The position numbers and the translations under genes were made by a program. The notes below the pieces were generated by a model. It saw nothing but the letters and a program-made list of their open reading frames with translations. It was not told the DNA's origin and searched no databases. This document shows positions 21,408-32,956 of a stretch of DNA of 64,000 bases, in pieces. Origin of the DNA: Ilyonectria destructans (Eukaryota; Ascomycota; Sordariomycetes; Hypocreales; Nectriaceae); NCBI GenBank assembly GCA_020740775.1, contig JAHEWK010000014.1:1116001-1180000 (forward strand), given 5' to 3'. How positions within the stretch are numbered: the stretch's first letter is position 1; each line of letters begins with the position of its first letter.

Positions 21408-24400
21408 TCATAGCTTTAATAGGCGCAGTAAGAAAACAGCTTGCTGCACCTCCTGCTCCTCCTCCGCAATGACGGACTCTGGCTGTGGTTCCTCGCCCAC
21501 CTTCTCGAGAGGGCGGCGCAGCGCCTTGTCAAAGACTGTGCCTTGCGACGTGAAAACCTCCTCGAGTCCTAGGTTCTCAGGGTCCGAAAGTACACGGTAC
21601 TCCATCCTCACATCATCCGTCGGCTTCAGACAGGCCTTCTTTCGAAGCCGCTGGACTCGGTTGATGATTTCACGAGCAAGGCCTTCCTGAGCCAGCTCGG
21701 GGTGCAGCTCAGTGTCCAGAATTGTGAGAACATCGCTATCCGTATTGGTCTCGAGGTTCTTAGACGACTCATCTTCTAAGACACCTCGGCGCACAACCAG
21801 GTCACCTTCCTCAAGGCGGATGCCATCTACCAGGATGTGCTTATCTCGCACGTAGGCCTGCACATCCTCGCTAGTGAGACCAGGCAGGGCCTTCTTGACA
21901 CGTATCATGTCCTTCTTCAACTTCTTACCCAACACAGGCCAGTCGGCGGTGACGCTGTACTGGACGTTGTACTTGGCCTCGTCGCCAGAGAGCGCCAAGT
22001 CCCGGACGTTCAGCTCCTCGGTAATGTACGACTCAAGTGACTTGACATCCTCCAAGTACTGAGGGTCGTGGTGAAGAACCACCAACGTCTTGAGAGGGGT
22101 CTTGAGACCAATCGTGCGACGCTCGCGCGACACTCGGGCAAGCTCGATGACCTTCTGCATGCGTCCCACTCGGCGCTCAACATCGGCGTCGAACAATTCC
22201 TGTCGAACATCGGGGAATGGAAGGAAGTGCACACTTCGGGCATCCTCGCCTTGCAACTCCTTCGGGATGTGGGGAAGGAGCTTCAGGTAGATCTCGTCGG
22301 TGAGGAAAGGAGTGAAGGGAGCCAGTCCACGGCACAGAGTGAAAAGAACCTCAAAGAGGGAATTCAACGCGTGCAGGGTGTCGTTCAAACCGTTCTCACC
22401 CTTGAGTCGCTTTCGGTTGAACCGAATATACCAGTTGGTTGTGTTATCAATGAGTCCGAGTAGTCGGGGAACGACGGTGTAAAGGCGGTAGCCTAAGCAA
22501 GTCACGTTAGCCACACTGATATCCAGAACTAATAACAATCATCTTACCCTTCATTTCCTCATTGACAAACTGTAGCAAGCTCTGACAGCTTGCCAAGATC
22601 CACCGATCCATGACGTTGGTGTTGCTGGACTCCATGCTTGGGTCCCACTTGTAGTCAACATTCTCCACCTTCTTCAGAAGTTCGACCTGGCCCTCAAAGA
22701 ACTTGTAGCTGTTCCACAGTGGCAATAGCACCTTCTGCACAACTTCTTTGACGCCGGTCTCCTTGAAACGTAAGGGTTCGGCACGGACGACCGGCGAACT
22801 GATGAGGTAAAGACGCAGAGCGTCCGAGCCATATTTCGAGAGGACAATTGTGGGATCGGGGAAGTTCTTGAGTCTCTTCGACATCTTCTTACCATCCTCA
22901 GCAAGGACGATACCGTTGACGACACAGTTTTTAAAGGGGGAGCACCCGAACAGATGGGTACCCAACACGAGAAGAGTGTAGAACCAGCCTCGAGTTTGAT
23001 CGAGTCCCTCGGCAATGAAGTCTCCGGGGAAGGATTCGTTGAACTTCTCGACATTCTCAAAGGGGTAATGTTGACTGGCGTAAGGCATACTGCCAGATTC
23101 AAACCAGCAGTCAAACACCTCGTCGATACGCTTCAGCTGGCCCTTGCCCATCTTGCTGGGAATGGTGATGTGATCGATCTTGTCGCGGTGAAGGTCTGTG
23201 AGGTCTCCCTCGTATCCACTCAGCTCACGCAGCTCAGCGACGCTACCAATGCACACTCTCTCCTCCATGTCTTCACTGACCCAGAGGGGGATCGGGGTAC
23301 CCCAGTATCGGTTACGGCTGACGTTCCAGTCTCGAGCATTGGCAATCCAACTAGCGAATCGCTTCTCCTTGACAGATGTAGGAACCCAATGGGTACCCTC
23401 AATGTTCTTTAGCATATCCGGGATGATGTCGGGGATGCGGATGAACCAGGACGGGACGGCTTTATAAATCAGGGGCGTATCGGAGCGAGGGCACATGGGG
23501 TATGAATGCCTAAGCTGTGACTCGGCGACGATACGGCCGGTACCCTTGAGGTGCTTGATGATGTGCTTGTCGGCCTCCTTGACATGCATTCCCGCAAAAT
23601 CACTGATACGTGCTGAGAAATGACCGGTATCATTGACCGGGTCGGGGGGCGGGCGCTGCTCGTTGATGACGCCTGCGGCCATAGCGACGTTATAATCATC
23701 CTCACCAAAGGCCGGAGCTTGATGAACAATTCCAACACCACTATCTGCCGTCACGTATTCGGCGTTGAGAACCTTGAAGGCAAACTCCTTGAATTCCTCG
23801 TAGTAGTAATCGAAAGGAGGCAAGTACTTCCATCCAAGCATGTCTTTACCCGAAAGCTTGCCAACGATGGTGAACTTGGCCTTCTTGGGGTCCTTGTAGA
23901 GGGTGCCGAGCAACTTCTCTAGGAGAATGAAAACCTTGCCGGTCTTTTCGTCGAGGATCTTGACGTATTCAAAGTTGGGGTGGGCGGCGAGGCCAAGATG
24001 CGAGGGGAGGGTCCACGGCGTTGTCGTCCACGCGAGGAGGTTGGTGTTGGGGTCGTCCACAAGGGGGAAAGAGACAACAACGGCAGGGTCGGTGACGTCC
24101 TGGTAGTTCTGGTTGGCCTCAAAGTTGCTCAGCGCGGTGGTGAGGGCAGTCGAGTAGGGCATAACTCGGTGGCCTTGGTAGACTTGGCCCTTGTCGAAAA
24201 GCTGCTTGAAGACCCACCACTCGGATTCCATGAACCTGGGGTCCATAGTCTTTGACGGTACAGGTCAGTCATCCTGAATGGCCAACGTGAGAAAGGGGGG
24301 CTAGACACCTTGTAATCGTTGTCAAAGTCAATCCAGCGTCCAAGACGCTCAATAGTGTGACGCCATTCAGCGGCGTAGCGCATGACAATAGCGCGACACT

Positions 24401-24840
24401 CCTCGTTGTACTTGGCAATGCCGAGTTCCATGACAGCTGCCTTGCCGGAGATTCCCAGCTTCTTGTCAATTTCGTGCTCGATGGGCAGTCCATGAGTGTC
24501 CCAGCCGAAGCGACGCTCAACATGGAAGCCCTTCATGGACCAATAACGGGGGATGACATCCTTGATTGTGGAGGCCAGAAGATGGCCATAATGGGGCAAT
24601 CCGGTTGCAAAGGGAGGTCCATCGTAGAAAGTGTATCGCGGGCGGCCCTCGGAGAGTTCAACCTATTGTTGCTCGAGTGTTAGAGAGATTGCTCGATCGA
24701 GCGATGCGGGGTGCACGAGGGGCAAGGGAACCGAAGGGACCGTAGAGGTGGAGAGGGCAACGAACCTGACGTTGAAAGGCATTGATCTCGCGCCATCGCT
24801 CGATAGTGGCCTCCTCTTCCTTGGGAAAGTTGATGGACAT
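21408..24840 (-). CDS. ILS1: Isoleucyl-tRNA synthetase, cytoplasmic
   Basis: Charges tRNA-Ile in the cytosol (class Ia synthetase). Exons 24840-24766, 24662-24309, 24249-22548, 22492-21408 give 1,071 aa. The HIGH signature is [10 protein letters not shown] (~48-57), the CP1 editing domain contains [18 protein letters not shown] and [13 protein letters not shown], the tRNA/KMSKS region reads [15 protein letters not shown] (~595-609), and the anticodon-binding helical domain follows ([13 protein letters not shown]). The C-terminal extension of the eukaryotic cytosolic enzyme is present. Start at [19 protein letters not shown] matches the family; the upstream in-frame stretch to 25131 has no ATG and is interrupted by an apparent 5'-UTR intron (24852-24974, gtgagt...ttgcag). 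No mitochondrial presequence. Confidence 0.96.
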
Positions 24841-26094
24841 GATGCCGGTGGCTGCAAGGAGACTTGACGTTAGTCGGAAAGAAACCGAGGGAAATCGGAC
24901 ATCAAGGATGGAGACAAGAGCACGAGGACGGAGGGTGAAGGGGAATTGTATCGAGGAGCAGGAGCGTGACTCACTTTCAATGACTGTCACCAGGTAGGTC
25001 TGGTCAGCACGCGGAAAGCCTTGGAAGCAGGGTCCCCCAGCTTCGATCGAGGATTTTATGGAGGGGCGGATTTCAAAGGAAAAGGGCAGCTCGCGATGGT
25101 GGGCTGGATGGTGGGATGGCGGGTGAGTCAAGGTGAGGTGGGGGAAAAAGTGTGCCCCGCCATCGCTCGTTGGTGATGGCTTTTGGTGGGATATGCTGGG
25201 TCAAAGTGACATGCATTGCGTCGCTGGTTGAAGCAGCCCCGCACAGGGCTCCAGCCAGCGGTCAGGTAGAGGGTACCTCAAGACAACCCCCTGAGTCGGC
25301 CGCTACCCCTCCAACAGCTGCCCGGCTCAGCGGCGCGATGGGCTCCAGTCCAAACTTTTAGGCGCGATGAAGCACTAGCCTGCTACACAAAGTACCCCCT
25401 AACGCTGATGGCCCTACCGCATAGTGCGCCGCCGTTGGATCGAAACAACATCAAACAACAACAATAATAAAAACAAGGCGCCGATAAGTACCAAGCAACG
25501 GGATCCCCCACCACCGCGATACCAATAATATGAGTATGGAGATGAGGCATACTGCCTCTGCTCAAGCGCCAACGGTGTGTATTCCTCATATCAGTGTACC
25601 TTTAGTTAGCATATGCATAGGTTAGGTAGGTAGGTAGTAAGAAACCTGTCTTTTCCACGCTGTCAATGTTTGTTACTGGACGACCTCCCGAGGCCTGGAG
25701 CTAGTGGAATGGTTTCCACGGTGCGCGCTGGCCACTCCCGTCGCCCCTGCCGGCCGTCACGTAACCAACAACAACCCACCCAGCTAAGGAACTGGATGTT
25801 TGCGCAGCCCATACTTACATTTGAACTTCATTTGCTTGCAAGTCGACTTGCCTGCCCTGCTTCTACCTGAGAGGCTCGATCGACTTGTGCTAGCTTCCGT
25901 AATTGTCTGCAGACCCCACCCATTCGTTGGAGCTACCTCCTTCACGACCCCATAGCTCGAGCTGGTCCGACCTCCACCATCGTCTTACCAGACTACAATA
26001 TCGCAACACAACGATTCCGAAAGTCCTTCGCCAGCCGCCTCGTCTTGCGCCATAAGACCCTGTACCTCTATCCGACGCGACACGCCTTACCACC
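24841..26094. other. Bidirectional promoter between IleRS and HYM1
   Basis: About 1.25 kb between divergent genes. It holds the likely 5'-UTR intron of IleRS (24852-24974), CT-rich leader sequence before the HYM1 ATG, and a TAGGTAGG microsatellite at about 25619-25640. No additional gene supported. Confidence 0.6.
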
Positions 26095-27425
26095 ATGTCC
26101 TTCTTATTTGGGAGGGCCCGGACACGGACCGTCACCGACTTGCCCAAGCAGGCCCGCGAACACATCTTGAAGCTCGAAGGTCCCAATGGCGCTTCCAAGG
26201 TTGTAACCCCAGGACGTCATGATCCAGTACCCAAGACTAACCGACCCTCTCAGGCTGAGGAGCTAGCCCGAGTCCTGAGCCAGATGAAGGTCATTCTCCA
26301 GGGAACTCACGGTACGACCATGCGCCTCCTATACCGCCTCTGGCCATCACGCATCTCTTCCTCGATCTAGCCCACTTTCCCCTGCCTCCGTACAAATGGA
26401 ATCGCTAACATACGTCTCAGAAGCCGACAGCTCCCCCGAGCAAATCTACCAGCTCGTTACCGGCCTGATCGACGAAGACCTCCTCCACCTCCTCGCCGTA
26501 AACCTCTTCCGCCTACCCTTCGAATCCCGCAAGGACACCCAGGTCATCTTCTCCTACGTCTTCCGATTCCGCCCCGCTACCGCTGCCCCCAAAAGCGACC
26601 CCATCGCCCTATCATACGTTGTCTGCAATCGACCACAAGTCCTCGTCGAGTTGTGCCGCGGATATGACCACAAAGAAAGCGCCACCCCCGCCGGCTCCGT
26701 CCTCCGAGAACTGTTAAAGAATGAAGCAGCTGCCGCCATCATTCTATACGACGACGGAGATGAGCCCGGATCCAGTTCCAAGGGCCTCAATGCTATCGAT
26801 CGCGATCGCCCCCAGAGTGGTAGGGGTGTCTTCTGGAGGTTCTTTGACTGGGTCGACAAGAGCTCATTTGAGGTTGCCGCCGATGCGTTCACTACCTTTC
26901 GGGTAAGACAGAGCCATACAGCCAAATGCTCAAAGAAAACGTGAACTCATGACTTCCTAGGAACTCTTAACTCGACACAAGGAGTTAGTACCCAGATATT
27001 TATCTGCCAACTTCGATCTCTTCTTCGACAAATACAACAACATTTTGGTTCAGTCCAACAGTTACGTCACCAAGCGCCAATCTATCAAACTGCTTGGTGA
27101 GATCCTCCTGGACCGTTCCAACTACAGCGTTATGACTGCCTACGTCGATCGCGGCGAGCACCTAAAAATATGTATGAATCTACTCCGCGACGACAGAAAA
27201 ATGGTTCAGTACGAAGGCTTCCACGTCTTCAAGGTCTTTGTTGCGAATCCCCACAAGTCGATTGCCGTCCAGAAAATCCTCCTCATGAACCGCGAAAAGC
27301 TCCTCACCTTCCTCTCCCACTTTTTGGAGGATCGCACCGATGATGAGCAGTTCATCGATGAGAGAGAATTTTTGATCAAGCAGATTCGCAATATGCCAGC
27401 AGTTCCCGTGCCACCCCAGCGGTAA
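26095..27425 (+). CDS. HYM1: Hym1 / Mo25-like scaffold protein
   Basis: Armadillo-like scaffold that activates GCK-family (Kic1) kinases in the RAM/MOR polarity network, controlling cell separation, hyphal polarity and septation. Exons 26095-26199, 26254-26311, 26421-26902, 26961-27425 give 369 aa, slightly longer than animal Mo25 (~340). Family blocks are clear: MSFLFGRARTRTVTDLPKQA, ELLTRHKELVPRYLSANFDL, FFDKYNNILVQSNSYVTKRQ, SIKLLGEILLDRSNYSVM, KICMNLLRDDRKMVQYEGFH and VFKVFVANPHKS. A Ser/Pro/Arg-containing insert (DGDEPGSSSKGLNAIDRDRP) enlarges the N-terminal half. Start has CACC before the ATG. Complete; no unusual features. Confidence 0.95.
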
Positions 27426-27826
27426 TAGACACATGGCTAGGCCAATGCTTCATCCTTACGTTCTTCAGGTTCTTTCCTTGCCATGTCTCCACTTCCGCCT
27501 ACCAAGATTATCATTCACATCGGCGTTGTCCTTTTTTCCATCATCGAGCGTCAGTCTAGGCCCATGGATGGGGCGTCTTCAAACTCGGTCATCACAAAGT
27601 AAGGAGTTTTTTGGAACACAAAACCTCACAGGCATAAGCAGCGGACACATCAAAATGCGATGGGAAGCTCCCTGACCGTGCCAATGCTGTGGCTCATGAT
27701 ATTATTGTACACCAGACGCGCTCCCAGCCAACGCCAATCGAGTCCTACATACTTGGGTCAAATTGACTCATAATCCTAACTCCTGAATGCCCTGCCAACC
27801 CTGAACTCAGAGTCTTCGCTATCATA
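27426..27826. other. Convergent 3' regions of HYM1 and SWP73
   Basis: 400 bp between two stop codons facing each other; should hold both 3' UTRs. No gene seen. Confidence 0.5.
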
Positions 27827-29497
27827 TCAGCGTTGCTTAGAGAGCAAGACATTGACACTCTCCCGGGCATTCTGTGTAGCCCACACGCTATCCTTGCCGC
27901 CCCGACGCCATTCGTCGCCAGAGGCATGCTCACCACCGCCCCTCGAGGCTTCTCCCATAATCACCTCGAGATCTCTCTTCTGCGAACTCAACCAGTTCTT
28001 GACGAAGTTGGCGGGGTCTTCACTTAGCGACGTGAAGAATGAGTGCTTGGCCTTAGAGACGGCGATGGCCTGGATGACCCGCGCGAGCTGATCGTCAAGA
28101 GTTGTCACATCCTTAAGCATGGCGGCGTACTGCGGGTTGTTGATTAGAGGCAACAAAGAATCCCGGAATGAGTCTTCCACCGAAACCTGGATATCGTAGA
28201 TGGTCGGTTGAGGGTCTTTATGGAATTCTTGGTCGATTCGGATAGTGTAAGGGAGGCTGATAGGGGGGAGGGGACGAAGGTGCTGTGTAACGTATTCGTT
28301 AAGCATGGGGATGTATCCAACATCTCCGCGTTTTACGACCTAGCCGAGAGTTAGTCCGGCCTAGAAACGGTGGGCAAAATGAGACCAACCTTCTTCAACA
28401 GCTCATCGCAGCGGAAGTTGCGCTTCTCCTCGTCCTCCTGCAAACCCAGGAGCTTGATATATTCCCACAGTCCCATAACAGCTTCTTGCTGCGTTGCCTC
28501 GGTCATGTCGACCACTTCGGCAAGCTCTGGGCTGAGTTGATACGTCTCGGGGGACTCCTGTCGGTGGAGGTTGATGGTGATGTTCGAGTTCTCGTCTCCA
28601 TTGCGCTTGAATGTGAGTTCATCAAAGTCTGCCGCGGCGGGCAAGTTCGTGGGAGGTTGGTTCCTGGATGCAGCATCTGGCTTCTTCCACTCCACGGTCT
28701 GTTCGGCACCGTTTCGGAATCGTGAACGGTCAAAGTCAACGGTCAGGGCCTTGAAGAAGTGCGAGAACCGATGTTTCTGCGGCGTTTGTGTCTTAGCCTT
28801 CTGGGGCGAAGGGCCTGCAACATCCTGTTCTACCTTATCCCCAGTCTCGTTCTTGGCGACTAGGCCATCCTCGTCATCGAGTAGGCGGCCCTCGATCTTA
28901 ACGCGATACGAGGCTTCCATGCTAGGGGCGAAGTCGAAGGCGTCAACGTTAAGTCCGTTGCTCTGCCAAATCTGATCCTCGACCGTGTTACTGATCCAGA
29001 CCCGAAGAGTCTTGTATCGCTGTTCGGGGGCGCTCTTGTCAGCATACTGCTACTAGGTGACCGAACAGGCAACTAACCTTGGAGGTACGGCTCGCGTTGT
29101 CGACAATGTCGAGGCGCTTGCGCGTCATGGTGGCATCGAGTCGGCGCTCGACATCCTTCAGGTCCTTATACCGTTGAACACCCTCTGTATCAACAATGCT
29201 GTCCTCGACGCCGTCAGGCATGTTCTTGTCGGTAGGCCTGCGGCTGCGTCTCTTAGCAAGCTCACTGGCATGCGCCTGAGCTTGTTGTTGCTGGGCAATC
29301 TGAGCTTGAGTAAGAGGGACGGAGGGGTGGGGTCCTGAAGACATCATGGGCCCTGGATAGACACCGGGGGTTAGCAGACGGGTTAGAGTTGACGGTTTTG
29401 GAGTCGTGGATTTACCGATTCCGCCTCGCCGCTGGTTAGTCGCATGAGGCGACCGCTGAGGCACTTGTTGTGCATAGGAACGGTACTGCTGCTGCAT
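27827..29497 (-). CDS. SWI/SNF chromatin-remodelling subunit Swp73/BAF60 (SWIB domain)
   Basis: Homologue of yeast Swp73 (Snf12)/Rsc6 and animal BAF60, a core SWI/SNF (or RSC) subunit that links activators to the remodeller in the nucleus. Exons 29497-29078, 29034-28390, 28339-27827 give 525 aa. N-terminus is Gln/Pro-rich; the mid-region block RYKTLRVWISNTVEDQIWQ and SMEASYRVKIEGRLLDDEDG is the BAF60 signature; the SWIB domain follows (TYQLSPELAEVVDMTEATQQ, AVMGLWEYIKLLGLQEDEEK); a C-terminal helical region ends VLLSKQR. Two doubtful joins: a 63-nt segment (29353-29415) has perfect intron signals (gtaaat, gctaac, ccag) but keeps frame if retained, so 525 or 504 aa are both possible; and the intron at 29035-29077 is only 43 nt. 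Confidence 0.88.
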
Positions 29498-30548
29498 TTT
29501 CGAAGTGCTTTTTTCGGACGTTGAACAGGGATCAATTGCGGCCTCCGTTGGGGGTCAGTTAACATAGGAAGTTTGATGAATGGGCGTGTCGCGTCGCATC
29601 GCATTGCACTGCGACGCGGGAAAACGCTAATCCTCCGGTCTCCGGTCACGTGTTCTTCACTCGGCACATGTCCGATAAGATAAGAGATGTTCAAGCATAT
29701 TTCATGGTCGTTCGACATACATAGTACAATATTCCGGAGCACATTAGGACTCCTTTTGGTGCACGATAATAACCCCGTTGAGATACAAGGAGACTGCTTC
29801 ACATTCATTCTTGCACGTTAACAGGGGTAAAGGGGAAGTTTTCATTCTCAGTCACCACATCCCAAGCGATGCATCCAGTCCGAGGAATTCGATATTAATG
29901 TTGCCGACAGTCAGAGCCCTGGTACCAAAAACCACAGGGTTACCGTATTTCGACTGTGTGACTATATATGTAGGACATTGCCTGTTCGTAGATACTTATG
30001 TTTAGTAGGAAGTTGTGGTTGAGAGTGACTGGTAATCTCCTACCCAACCTCCTCCCGTGTCCTGTCCTGTCCTGTCCTGTCCAACACAAGACAACATTAT
30101 CCCACCTTCTAATCACCGACTTTTGCGTGAGCCACGATCCTTTGATTTGATCTTCAAGGTCTGACAAACCCATGGTTAATATTGGTCGTCTCCCGAGACC
30201 GCATGCGGCCTGTATACACCTTTGCATTAGGCCGTCTGCTTTCCGTTTACAGCGGTCCAAGTTGCTCGATGCATACCCAGGAGATATCCACTCTGCTGCA
30301 GTTTGTAGCGCCTATGGCATCTAGTCCTTTCGACTGCCATGCCCCCTTCAATGCTTATGCACCAAGAAATGCATCCACCACCCTTCACAAGAAATGAAAC
30401 TCCACAGTAGTGCGCCTCGCTGCCAATGCCCATAACCGTACTGAATATGATAGGTAAGAGGCAAAATGTCAAGGGGATCAGTCCCACAGCCTAAGCGGCC
30501 GTGTATCAGTCAAGTCTACCTGTGCATTACTCATGTTTTGATGCCTCT
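29498..30548. other. Intergenic: SWP73 promoter and PKH 3' region
   Basis: About 1.05 kb. Holds the SWP73 upstream region with a CACGTG E-box at 29647-29652, and a (TGTCC)n pentanucleotide microsatellite at about 30059-30080. No gene supported; the longest frame here (29383-29808, minus) overlaps SWP73 and has no coding character. Confidence 0.5.
30059..30080. repeat. (TGTCC)n microsatellite
   Basis: About four to five consecutive copies of TGTCC. Likely length-polymorphic between strains. Confidence 0.75.
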
Positions 30549-32956
30549 TCAAAACGCGGAGCCCAGTCCACTCCTCGATTGTCTCTTGCTGAAGCGATTC
30601 CTTTTCGGCGCTGGATCTTCGGCGGCCTGGTTTTTGCTCAGATGATTGCGACCTTGTCGGTCACTAACACCAAAGCCATCGGGATAATTGGCTCGGCCTC
30701 CGAGAGTGCTAGCAGGGCTGGACACCGTGGATGACATGTCGGCAAATCCGTTATCACCGCCGTAACCTACAGGCATGCTCTGAGACATGGCGAGATCTCT
30801 TGCCCGTTCTAAGCACTCAATCCATTCGGCTGCCACGGATGATCCACCTTCGAGAGGCGGTGATGAGGACTTCACTTCCTCAAAGGTGTAGTGCTGTCCA
30901 CCCTGTTGACAAATCATTAACACGCGTCCCAAAAGAGGAACAGAGGGAGGCTTACCGTGTCCACACACCAGACAATTTGGCCCTTTGCGTCTTTTTGGCT
31001 TCTCCACGAGCAGTCTTGAGCCATGAGCGAGATCTCCTGCTTAGCTCGTTTCTCTTCTCCACCCGCTGGAGCAAGCACAATACGACCGCTAGACGTTATC
31101 ATTACCAGCCGCTGTCGTTTTTTGGTCGTGCTTCCTCCAAAGAATCGGGATAGCTTCTTATGTCCCTCATCCGAACCTTTACCGTGTGGACTCGAGGGCA
31201 AGGGCGTTGATACAACCATCAGGTCGCCTAACTTTAGGATACGCTCATTGTTCCTTGTCAGGACTGGTGACCATTCAATGTCCAGTTGCGTGGGAGGAGG
31301 CAGCTCAGTGATGATCCGTGCTGGCCGACTGCTTCCATTGGTAGTGTTGGTCTGTGACTGAGGGGGGCCTCTCGAGTTCGAGGTTGCCATTGGCGTACTA
31401 GAGAAGCCATTGAGCTGAATGACGTTCGGCTCCTGGGCGGGCGGGATATATGGGCGAAGTCTCGGCGCCTTAGATCTCCACAGTCCCTTTCCAAATGGCT
31501 GGCCGTCAAAGAATTCGTGGTTCTTGATGTGCTCTATGGTGAGTCGTCGGGCTGGGTCGAGGACGAGACATCGATCCACGAGATCGCGTGCCGCCGGGGG
31601 GAAGCCTGCGGGGAACTCATACTCGAGGTTGACAATCTTCTGGAAGGTCAGGTACTCACTGCCCCCTTTAAATGGAGGCCGTCCGGCCAGGAGCTGGTAA
31701 ATTATGCATCCAAAAGCCCACAAATCACTAGCCTTGCAGGCATTCTTGTGTGTCAGGAGCTCGGGACTCACGTACTCGGCAGTTCCCACAAAGGATGCCG
31801 CGCGATTGTCATCTTCACCGTCTCGCCCCGGATCGGGCACCCCACGGTCGGTCGAGTCTGGGTTCCTGGTGTCACGAGGGTCTTTCAGTAATTTGGCGGT
31901 TCCAAAGTCTGTGATCTTGACATTCATCTGGTCGTCGAGGAGAACGTTCTCTGGTTTCAGGTCCCGATGGATTACACCCCTCGAGTGCATGTAGTCAATG
32001 GCGTCGAGGATCTGGGCGCCGTAGAATCTGGTACATTCGACGTCGAAGGTGCCTGTCTTCTTCAACACGCCCAGTAGCTCGCCGCCATTGCACAAATCGA
32101 GCACATAGTAGAGAGATGTCTCATCCTGGAAGGTGTAGTATAGTCGGACAATACCCGGGTGCTCTGTGAGACGGTTGAGAGTGTTCTTCTCGATGTTGAC
32201 GTATTTAATCTTCTTCTCCTTGATGATGTGTCTCTTCTCGAGTACCTTAATGGCATATTCCTTGAGGGTCTGACGGTCGGTGGCGAGGTATACACTGCTG
32301 TAGGAGCCTTCACCAAGGACGCGACCAAAGTTGAAGTCGCGGACACCCTTCTTAACCTGTCGAACAACAGTTCGGCCGGTTGCGTCGACCTCCCGACGGA
32401 CACCTACTGCAGCACCGCGGTCCTTCCATTCCTCGCTGCTGGCGGGCACTGGGGCCTCGCCGACGTAAGGGGAATTCGATTGGGAGCCGCCCGGTGCTGA
32501 TGCGTAGCCACCGCCCATCCCTCTGGAGCTCCTTCGGGGCGGTAACGGGGCACTGGTCGGTGGGAGAGGTGCTTGACGGTTCGAGTTGTAGGCCGACTGA
32601 GGGTCTCTCTGGCTGCGCTCGCGAGTAGGATAGGTTGGGCCGGGTTCGGGGATATTGGGCAGGCCGTAGATGGACAATCTCGACAGGTCGGGCTGAGGGG
32701 ATTGCTGGAATGTGTCGCTAGCCCCAGTGTCTGGGGTGAGATCGGGCTGCCGGGTGGCCGGGGCGAATCGGGGGTCGCTGAGGAGAGGTTCGATACTAGC
32801 ATCGATGGGTTCGAGATGAATGGTATGGGCGAGGGATTCGGTTTGAGGATGAGAGGCGGATGCAGAGGCAGAAGCAGAGACAGCCTCAGCACCATCGTCG
32901 GGGTTGGCGATGCGCAGGCCGCCCAGGGCCTGAGAAAGGCTCAGGTCCCCATTCAT
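30549..32956 (-). CDS. PDK1-type AGC protein kinase (Pkh1/Pkh2/Ksg1 family)
   Basis: Master kinase that phosphorylates the activation loop of AGC kinases (Ypk, Pkc1, Sch9 types) downstream of sphingolipid/eisosome signals. Exons 32956-30956 and 30902-30549 give 784 aa. N-terminal ~205 residues are disordered, with a Ser-Ala repeat. Kinase domain ~208-474: Gly-loop VLGEGSYSSVYLA, catalytic Lys in EYAIKVLEKRHII, HRDLKPENVLL (Asp ~332), DFGTAKLL, then an activation-loop insert of ~35 residues before SFVGTAEYVSPELL, and DLWAFGCIIYQLLAGRPPF. The YTFQDETSLYYVLDL region matches the PIF-pocket side. C-terminal residues ~570-700 look like a degenerate PH domain split by the intron (RLVMITSSGRIVLAP, then GGQHYTFEEV). 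Start chosen at MNGDLSLSQALGGLRI, the only ATG before the domain; the upstream open frame has none. Confidence 0.92.

Noticed and set aside
24841..25131. In-frame N-terminal extension of IleRS (possible mitochondrial presequence)
   Set aside because: No ATG in this frame (only TTG) and a good 5'-UTR intron interrupts it just upstream of the family-typical MSINF start.
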